64,000 nucleotides of DNA from Aegilops tauschii subsp. strangulata. Lineage: Eukaryota; Streptophyta; Magnoliopsida; Poales; Poaceae. Where the stretch lies: positions 353,157,267 to 353,221,266 of the forward strand of contig NC_053040.3 in NCBI RefSeq assembly GCF_002575655.3, given 5' to 3'. The position numbers were made by a program, and so were the translations under genes. Shown in pieces: positions 56,022 to 64,000 of this stretch. Each line of letters starts with the position of its first letter. The first letter of the stretch is position 1. The notes beneath the pieces were generated by a model. That model was given only the letters and a program-made list of their open reading frames with translations. It did no database searches and was not told the origin of the DNA.

Positions 56022-58032
56022 TGTTGGGGAACATTGCATGGAAAACAAACAAAAAGTCTATGCACACGCAAGATCTATCCATGGATTTGCATAGCTATGA
56101 GAGGGGGAGAGCATCTACATACCCTTGTAGATTGCTAAGCGAAGCGTTTATCAACGTGGTTGATGTAGTCATACACCTTCATGATCCGTCTCGATCAAGT
56201 ATCGAATGTACGACACCTCTGTGTTCATCACACGTTCAGCTCGATGACGTCCTCGCCTTCTAGATCCAGCAAGAGAGGCGAAGTAGTAGATGAGTTTCGG
56301 CAGCATGACAGTGTGGTGACGGTGGTGGTGAAACTATTCCGCAGGGCTTCGCCAAGCACTACGGACGTGGACGGAGGAGGAACTAGAACTAGAGGGAGAG
56401 GGGGCACCGCACACGGCTTGGGGATCGTGGTGTGTGTTGCCCCTCTCCCTCCTCACATATATATATAGGTGGGGGGAGGGGAGGCAGCCCTAGGGGCGCC
56501 CCCAAGGGGGTCAGCAACCGCCCTAGGCTCCTGCCCTAGGTGCACCCCTTTAATTCCTATGGCACATGGGAGAAGGCAGGAGGGGAGCCCCCTTTCCTTT
56601 TTCTCATGTGGAAGAGAAGGTAAAAGAGGGGGCTGTCCTTCTTCCCTTCCTTCCCTAGGGCCGGCGCCATGAGGTGGGGCGCGCTAGCCCCTTGTGAGCT
56701 GGTGTGCTCCCCTCTACTTGGCCCGTTAAGCCCAATAACTCCTCGTGGCCTCCCTGGAACCCCTTCCGGTGATCCGATAAATACCCGGGGCATTCCGAAA
56801 CCTTTTCGGAGACCAAATACTATCAACCTATATATCAATCTTTACCTCCGGACCATTCGGAGCTCCTCATCATGTCCATGATCTCATCCAGGACTCCGAA
56901 CGACATTCGGTCACCAACTCACATAACTCATATAATACTATATCGTCAACGAACGTTAAGCGTGCGGACCCTACGGGTTCGAGAATGATGTAGACATGAC
57001 CGAGACGCATCTCCGGTTAATAACCAATAGTGGGACTGGATGCCCATATTGGTTCCTACATATTCTACGAAGATCTTTATCGGTCGAACCTTTATGACAA
57101 CATATGTAGTTTCCTTTGTCTGTCGTATGTTACTTACCCGAGATTCGATCGTCGGTATCTCCATACCTAGTTCAATCTCGTTACCGACAAGTCTCTTTAC
57201 TCGTTCCGTAATACATCATATTGTAACTAACTCCTTAGTCACTTTGCTTGCAAGCTTCTTGTGATGTATTACCGAGAGGGCCGAGAGATACCTCTCCGTC
57301 ATATGGAGTGACAAATCCCAATCTCGATTCATGCCAACTCAACAGACACCTTCGGAGATACCTGTAGAGCATCTTTATGATCACCCAGTTACGTTGTGAC
57401 ATTTAATAGCACACAAGGTATTCCTCCGGTATCCGGGAGTTGCATGATCTATGGTCAAAGGAATATGTATTTGACATTAAGAAAGCAGTAGCAGTAAACT
57501 GAACGATCATATGTTATGCTAACGGATGGGTCTTGTCCATCACATCATTCTCCTAATGATGTGATCCCGTTATCAAGTGACAACACATGTCTAGGTCAGG
57601 AAACCTTAACCATCTTTTGATCAACGAGCTAGTCTAGTAGAGAGGCTCAATAGGGACACGGTATTTGTTTATGTATCCACACATGTATTTAAGTTTTCGG
57701 TCAATACAATTCTAGCATGAATAATAAACCTCTCTCATGATTAAGGAAATATAATAATAACCATTTTATTATTACCTCTAGGGCATATTTCCAACAGTCT
57801 CCCACTTGCACTAGAGTCAATGATCTAGATTACATAATAATGAATCTAACACCCATGGAGTCTTAGTGTTGATCATGTTTTGCCTGCGGAAGAGGTTTAG
57901 TCAACGGGTCTGCCACATTCAGATCCATATGTACTTTGCAAATTTCTATGTCTCCATCCTTGACCTTTTCACGAATGGAGTTGAAGAGTCTCTTGATGTG
58001 TTTGGTTCTCTTGTGAAACCAGGATTCATTCG
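56022..58032 (-). mobile_element. BARE/Angela/WIS-type copia element, 3' part
   Basis: A 1775-bp LTR (56022-57796) reads TGTTGGAAATATGCCCTAGAGG... to ...GTTCCCCAACA on the minus strand, the family's known ends. A purine tract AAGTGGGAGAC (complement of 57797-57807) and the end of RNase H follow to its right. The interior is cut at 58032 by the next element and resumes outside the window. Confidence 0.88.
57863..58032 (-). pseudogene. C-terminal end of copia RNase H
   Basis: The minus-strand frame reads WFHKRTKHIKRLFNSIREKV, then KDGDIEICKVHMDLNVADPL and TKPLPQ before a stop at 57863. This is the conserved tail of copia RNase H (KHI.R...IRE.V..G.....KV....N.ADPLTK.L). Only the last ~55 residues are present because another element is inserted directly upstream. 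Confidence 0.85.
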
Positions 58033-59419
58033 TGATAACCCACAAGTATAGGGGATCGCAACAGTTTTCGAGGGTAGAGTATTCAACCCAAATTTATTGA
58101 TTCGACACAAGGGGAGCCAAAGAATATTCTCAAGTATTAGCAGCTGAGTTGTCAATTCAACCACACCTGGAAGACTTAATATCTGCAGCAAAATATTTAG
58201 TAGCAAAGTAGTATGGAAGCAACGGTAACAGTGGCAAAAGTAACAGTAGCCGTTTTGTAGCAATCGTAACAGTGGCAACGGAAAAGTAATGAAGCAAAGA
58301 TCAATATGAAACGAGCTCGTAGGCAATGTATCAATGATGGATAATTATGTCGGATGGCATTCATCATGCAACAGTTATAACATAGGGTGACACAGAACTA
58401 GCTCCAATTCATCAATATAATGTAGGCATGTATTCCGAATATAGTCATACGTGCTTATGGAAAAGAACTTGCATGACATCTTTTGTCCTACCCTCCCGTG
58501 GCAGCGGGGTCCTATTGGAAACTAAGGGATATTAAGGCCTCCTTTTAATAGAGAACCGGACTAAGGCATTAGCACTTAGTGAATACGTGAACTCCTCAAA
58601 CTACGGTCATCACCGGGAAGTGTCCCGACTATTGTCACTCCGGGGTTGCCGGATCATAACACGTAGTAGGTGACTATAACTTGCAAGATAGGATCAAGAA
58701 CACAAATATATTCATGAAAACATAATAGGTTCAGATCTGAAATCATGGCACTCGGGCCCTAGTGACAAGCATTAAGCATAGCAAAGTCATAGCAACATCA
58801 ATCTTAGAACATAGTGGATACTAGGGATCAAACCCTAACAAAACTAACTCAACTGCATGGTAAATCTCATCCAACCCATCACCGTCCAGCAAGTGTACGA
58901 TGGGATTACTCACGCATTGGAATTGGTGATGGAGGATGGTTGATGATGACGATGGCGACGATTTCCCCTCTCCGAACCCAAAACGGACTCCAGATCTGCC
59001 CTCCCAAGGAAGAACAGGAGGTGGCGGCGGCTCCGTATGGTAAAACGCGATGAATCCTTCTCTCTGATTTTTTTCTCCACGAACGTGAATATATGGAGTT
59101 GGTGTTGAGGTCGGTGGAGGTCTGTGGGACCCACAAGACCAGAGGGCGCGCCCAGGGGGTGGGCGCGCCCTCCACCCTTGTGGACAGGATATGGGTCCCC
59201 TTTGGTTGATTCTTTGGCCAATATTTTTTATTCATCCCAAAAATAATCTCTGTGAAGTTTCAGGTCATTCCGAGAACTTTTATTTCTGCACAAAAAAACG
59301 CCATGGCAATTGTGGTGAAAACAGTGTCAGTCCAGGTTAGTTCCATTCAAATCATGCAAATTAGAATCCAAAACAAGGGCAAAAGAGTTTGGAAATGTAG
59401 ATACGATGGAGACGCATCA
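58033..59419 (-). repeat. 3' LTR of the right-edge gypsy element
   Basis: 1387 bp. Reversed TATA-like GAATATATGG near 59085; GGCGCGCC palindromes at about 59133-59169. Confidence 0.9.
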
Positions 59420-59432
59420 GCTCCCCCAAGCT

Positions 59433-61560
59433 TAACCCGTTGCTTGTCCTCAAGCAATTCAGTTGACAAACTGAAAGTGATAAACAAAAACTTTTACAAA
59501 CTCTGTTTGATTTTGTTGTTGCAAATATGTAAAGCCAACATTCAAGTTTTCAGCAAAGATTATGAACTAACCATATTCGCAATTACATTTAGGTCTCACA
59601 TTTACTCATATCAATAGCATAATCAACTAGCGAGCAATAATAATAGATCTCGGATGACAACACTTTTTCAAAACAATCTGGATATGATATAACAAGATGG
59701 TATCTCGCTAGCCCTTTCTAAGATCGCAAAACATAAATGTAGAGCACCCCTGAAGATCAAGGACTGACTAGACATTGTAATTCATGGTAAAAGAGATCCA
59801 GTCACAGTCATACTCAATATCAATTAATAGCAATGCATACAAATGACAGTGGTGCTCTCTAACTGGTGCTTTTTATAAGAGGATGATGACTCAGCAATAA
59901 AAGTAAATACATAGGCCCTTCGCAGAGGGAAGCAGGGATTTGCAGAGGTGCTAGAGCTCGAGTTTTTTGAAATAGATAAATAATATTTTGAGCGGTATGC
60001 TTTCATTGTCAACATAACAACCAGGAGATCTCCATATCTTCCATACTAGATACGCCCAAATAGAATGGTAAAGTTTATACTCCCCCACCACCAACAAGCA
60101 CATTCCACGGCTGGTCCAACGGGTACCGTCCAACTAACAACAGTCCTGGGGGAGTTTTGTTTGCAATTATATTTTGATTTGATTTGAGCATGGGACTGGG
60201 CATCCCGGTTACCAGCCACTTTCTCATGAATGATGAGTGGAGTTCACTCATCGTAAGAATAACCCACCTAGCATGGAAGATATTCACAGCCCTAGTTGCT
60301 ACATGATCGATTCGAGCATACAAAACAAATTATCATTTAAAGGTTTAGAGTTTGGCACATGCAAATTTACTTGGAACGGCAGGTAAATACCGCATATAGG
60401 TAGGTATGGTGGATTTATATGGAACAACTTTGGGTTTATGGAAGTGGATGCACAAGCAGTATTCCCGCTTAGTACAAGTGAAGGCTAGAAAAAGACTGGG
60501 GAGCGACCAACTAGAGAGCGACAACAGTCATAAACATGCATTGAGATTAACCAACATTGAGTGCAAGCATGAGTAGGATATAAATTACCATGAACATAAA
60601 TATCGTGGAGGCTTTGTTGATTTTGTTTCAACTACATGTGTGAACATGTGCGAAGTCAAGCCACTCGAATCATTCAAAGGAGGATACAAAGCATGTTGGC
60701 ACGCAAGGTAAACCATTATAAACTCCTAGCTAATTAAGCATGGCATGAGTAATTATAATCTCTAATTGTCATTGCAAACATGTTTCATTCATAATAGGCT
60801 GAATCAGGAACGATGAACTAATCGTATTTAAAAAACAAGATAGGTCGAGTTCATACCAGCTTTTCCTCATCTCAATCATTTCATCATATATCATCATTAC
60901 TGCCTTTCACTTGCACGACCGAACGATGTGGATAATAATAATAGTGCACGTGCACTGGACTAAGTTGGAGTCTGCAAACATTTATTCAAAGGAGAAGACA
61001 AGGTAATATGGGCTTTATGTTGGATCAACAATAATGCATATAAGAGCCAGTCAACATTTTCATCGTGGCCTTCTCCTCTCGACCCCCAAAGAAAAGAAAA
61101 GAATTTCAAAGAAACACACTGAAATGTTTTTGGAGTTTTTGTTTTTCTGAAGAAAGTAAAACAAGAACGAGAAAAACTATTTACACGGGAAAGCTCTCAA
61201 CAAGTAAAAGAAGAACGAGAAATCTTTTTGGGTTTTCTTTAATACTACTACTACTACTACTACATGAACATGGAAAGGAAACTAAACTGCAACTAATATT
61301 TTTTTTTGTTTTTTCTCAAAGTTTTTCAAACACACAAGAAGAAAGCGAGAAAAAGAAATAAACTAACATGGATAGTACAATGAAAAAGTATGAACATCGA
61401 CAACTGAAATGAGTGTGTGAACATGAATGTAATGTCGGTGAGAAATATGTACTCCCCAAAGCTTAGGCTTTTGGCCTAAGTTGGTCTACGTCAATGGATC
61501 AAAGTAGCCCTCTCCAGTGTATTGAGGAGGATCCTGGGGGTTCCACTGGTTAGCGAGCTC
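59433..61560. other. Non-coding 3' interior of the right-edge gypsy element
   Basis: AT-rich with short frames only. Contains a (TAC)7 microsatellite at 61243-61263. The segment nearest the LTR resembles 44394-44420 of the other gypsy fragment. Confidence 0.6.
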
Positions 61561-62568
61561 CTATGGCTCGCACTGATAAATAGACTCCTGATATGGATTA
61601 GGTGATGGCTCTGGCTCAGGAGCTGGGGATCGCGTCCCCTCCCAATACGCATGAATGTCCGTGGGCAAAATGAAGTACCTGCCTGAATGAATATCAAACG
61701 AAGTACGTGCAGGCAAGGTAATAATCTGAAAAGTATCCTCGCTAAATACCAGGTTATAAATGAGTCTCTTTTCCTTATCATAGCAAATAAAATTATGTGC
61801 TACCATGCTTTCATAATCTAAGTATATAGTGGGTAGCAGCTTCTCCTCTTTCTCATAATGCCTAATAGGTATCTCAAAGCGTCTAGCGAGGCGGGAAGCA
61901 TAAATACCTCCAAAGTTAGGACCCTTAGTACGGTTTAAACTCAACCGTTTAGCAACCATAGTGCCTAAACTAAAAGTTTTATCACGAAGTAAAGCATGTC
62001 GCAAAATGGCAAGGTCAGGAGCACTAAGACCTCCACTATCCCCGCGACCAATCAAACATTTCCCCGCAAATAATGGGTAATAGCGCAAAACAAGAAAATG
62101 TAAACTAGACACTCTCACTTCCGACACCTTTCTCCCTTCCCCTACGGTAACTTCATCAATAAAATCTTACACATCTCTAGGACGTGGTTCCTCGACGCTA
62201 CCCTCATAAGGTAATTTACAAACCTCACAAAAGTCATAAAGCGTCATCTCCTTATGCTCATCATATAAGTGAAACACTACCGTGGGTGGTGATCTCCTAG
62301 CATGAAAATGAAAATTTTGCACGAAAGTATTAGTGAGTAGGAGATACTGATCACACTGGTCGTGGACGAAGTCGGTGATGCCTGCATTCTCAGCCAAATA
62401 ATAGAAATCCTCATAAATTCCGTCCGCCTCCAAGAATGCATCACATGGCCATTCACATGGCCGAATCTCCACGGCGCAAGGAAGATTGTACTTGGGCTTT
62501 TCCTTCTCTTCATTTTCATTTTCCTTCGGACCCCAGCTCAAGGAGCCTCTCAACAATCTCCTCATCAT
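61561..62568 (-). pseudogene. Accessory frame of the right-edge gypsy element (Athila ORF1 / plant-transposon-like)
   Basis: From the ATG at 62568 (MMRRLLRGSLSWGPKENENE) the frame runs 335 codons to 61561 with a single TAA near 62167 (RPRDV*DFIDEV). Recognisable text: WPCDAFLEADGIYEDFYYLA, QCDQYLLLTNTFVQNFHFH, MTLYDFCEVCKLPYEGSVEE, SSLHFLVLRYYPLFAGKCLI, PNFGGIYASRLARRFEIPI and TLPARTSFDIHSGRYFILP. These match my recollection of the Athila ORF1 / putative plant transposon family. It lies downstream of protease and upstream of the 3' LTR, where Athila-like elements often carry an extra ORF of unknown function. Confidence 0.65.
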
Positions 62569-62908
62569 TTTCTTTCTTTGAAAATTTCTGAAATTTTTAG
62601 TGACTCAAAATAAAATTGAACCAAACTCAACAAGATTGATAGCAACTACTCCTACAAGTGCCTAGAGGCTATATCATGCATCAGAACTACTTTGGACCAT
62701 AGGGATTTTCCTTCTCTTCATTTTCATTTTCCTTCGAACCCCGGCTCAAGGAGCCTCTCAACAATCTCCTCATCATTTTCTTTCTCTGAAAATTTCTGAA
62801 ATTTTTAGTGACTCAAAATAAAATTGAACCAAACTCAACAAGATTGATAGCAACTACTTCTACAAGTGCCTAGAGGCTATATCATGCATCAAAACTACTT
62901 TGGACCAT
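62498..62908. repeat. 208-bp tandem duplication
   Basis: 62498-62705 is repeated at 62706-62908 with few differences. The unit starts TTTTCCTTCTCTTCATTTTC and ends TTTGGACCATA. The duplication covers the start of the accessory frame, so a second copy of its first codons lies upstream. Confidence 0.92.
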
Positions 62909-63548
62909 ATAAATTTTACATGCAAGCTCAAGAATAAGGTCACCACAGCAGCAAAAATTTGCAATGAATAAAGCACTAGAACAAAAAGTAATTGGACCAT
63001 TAGAGGAGTGACATACCGAAGAACAATTCCCCAAAGCAGTTTTGCGAATGGAGCTTTGACCAAGGAGATCGAAAATGGTAGCAAAATGATTAAGAACACG
63101 GGTTTGAGCTATGGGATGATTTTTTTTGGAGGAAGACAAAGTGGATGGGTGCTGGAATAAGTGGAGGGGACCCACAAGACAGGGGGCGTGCCCAGGGGGT
63201 AGGGCGCGCCCTCCACCCTCGTGGTTCACTGGTGCATCCCCTGGTGCAAGTTCAGTGCCAGAAATTCTCAAATATTCTACAAAAAATCATACTAAATTTT
63301 CAGGGCATTTGGAGAACTTTTATTTTTGGGGCATTTTTTTTGCACGCATAATTCAGAAAACAGACATAAAATACTACTTTTGCTTTATTTATTCTAAATA
63401 ACAGAAAGTAAAAGATAGGTACAGAGAGTTGTGCTTTCTATATTCATCCATCTCATCCCCATCAAAAGGAATCCATTAACAAGGTTGATCAAGTCTTATT
63501 AACAAACTTCTTCCAAATGACATGAAACCGGAGAATTTTCGAATAACA

Positions 63549-64000
63549 CTAGGTTACCTCAACGGGGATATGCATGTCCCCAACAATAAGAATATCATAT
63601 TTCTTTTTGACAGTAGGAAGAGGAAATTCAAAACCTCCAATAGTAATAGTTGGAATTTTTCCAATAGAATTGATACTATGAAATTGAGGTTGTTTCTTCG
63701 GAAAGTGTACCGTATGCTCATTACCATTAACTTGAAAAGTGACATTGCCTTTGTTGCAACCAATAACAGCCCCTGCAGTATTCAAAATGATAGACATACT
63801 ATCATCCTCGGGAATATCAAGAATAACAAAGTCAGTTAAGATAGTAACGCTTGCAACCACAACAGGCACATCCTCACAAATACCGACGGGTATAGCAGCT
63901 GATTTATCAGCCATTTGCAAAGAAATTTCAGTATGTGTCAACTTATTCAATTCAAGTCTACCATATAAATAGAAAGGCATAACACTAATACCGGCTCCAA
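63549..64000 (-). pseudogene. Gypsy aspartic protease end, with a short in-frame deletion
   Basis: The frame enters from the window edge (GAGISVMPFYLYGRLELNKL, just after the expected D-L-G active site), then ADKSAAIPVGICEDVPVVVA, TDFVILDIPEDDSMSIIL, NTAGAVIGCNKGNVTFQVN and KKYDILIVGDMHIPVEVT. In the family the IIL is normally followed by GRPFL before NTAGAVI; those five residues are missing. The frame ends shortly after, where RT would be expected, and non-coding sequence with a GGCGCGCC segment (63203-63212) follows instead. Confidence 0.75.

Larger units (their letters stand above)
58033..64000 (-). mobile_element. Gypsy-type (Athila-like) LTR element, 3' part, runs off the right edge
   Basis: The 3' LTR is 58033-59419 (TGATAACCCACAAG to GACGCATCA), with ATTCG to its left as the expected duplication. 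The purine tract (complement of 59420-59432, CTTGGGGGAGC) and interior follow to the right. The interior holds a long non-coding stretch, an accessory frame (61561-62568), a 208-bp tandem duplication and the protease end (63549-64000). RT and integrase are absent between protease and the accessory frame, so this copy is deleted or non-autonomous. It is inserted in the BARE/Angela-type element. Confidence 0.85.

Overview
This is a gene-poor plant chromosome window, almost certainly from a Triticeae grass (wheat, barley or Aegilops type). The evidence is the dense nesting of LTR retrotransposons, a BARE/Angela/WIS-type copia LTR, a Stowaway MITE, a Mutator-like element and several LTRs with the TGATACGTCTCC-type terminus common in Triticeae gypsy families. 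No rRNA or tRNA gene, CRISPR array or bacterial feature was seen.

1-17251 is a low-copy island. It opens with a truncated gag copy (1-2211) of the same gypsy family found intact further right. Three plausible host genes follow. A three-exon small coiled-coil protein gene lies on the plus strand (2547-3348). A two-exon LYR-motif gene resembling LYRM2 lies on the minus strand (5307-5642). An intronless gene for a 130-residue basic protein lies on the minus strand (12145-12537) with its own TATA box. DNA elements and one LINE punctuate the island: a Stowaway MITE (4005-4097), a 5'-truncated LINE tail with a 17-bp target duplication (6896-7525), and a Mutator-like element with long inverted repeats and a 9-bp duplication (8360-10605). 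That last element carries a decayed GC-rich gene-like cargo and has a second, smaller Mutator-type MITE inserted in one arm.

17252-44393 is a single ~1.6-kb gypsy-type LTR split by three insertions. The first is a 13.2-kb Tat-lineage gypsy element on the minus strand (17937-31102, 520-bp LTRs, duplication GGATC). The second is a 4.4-kb LTR-like block (31366-~35721) missing its right end. The third is an 8.1-kb copia element on the plus strand (35739-43812, duplication GTTTT). The Tat element has gag, protease, RT, two RNase H domains and integrase. On its opposite strand it also carries a five-exon accessory gene with its own TATA-like site, plus a short tandem array in the 3' region. Gag-pol and the accessory gene are both interrupted by stops.

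44394-55783 is a minus-strand internal fragment of another gypsy element. It holds a solo LTR (45865-55654), which holds a complete non-autonomous LTR element (46060-54359), whose right LTR holds another solo LTR (52588-54169). Every layer has a perfect 5-bp target duplication. 55784-64000 continues with an LTR fragment interrupted by a BARE/Angela-type copia element (56022 on), in turn interrupted by a gypsy element (58033 on) that runs off the right edge.

The most unusual content is the spliced antisense gene inside the Tat element, the MULE whose two arms preserve filled and empty sites of a MITE insertion, and GGCGCGCC hairpins located just upstream of the TATA box in several LTRs. Domain and family calls come from reading translations by eye; no database search was run.
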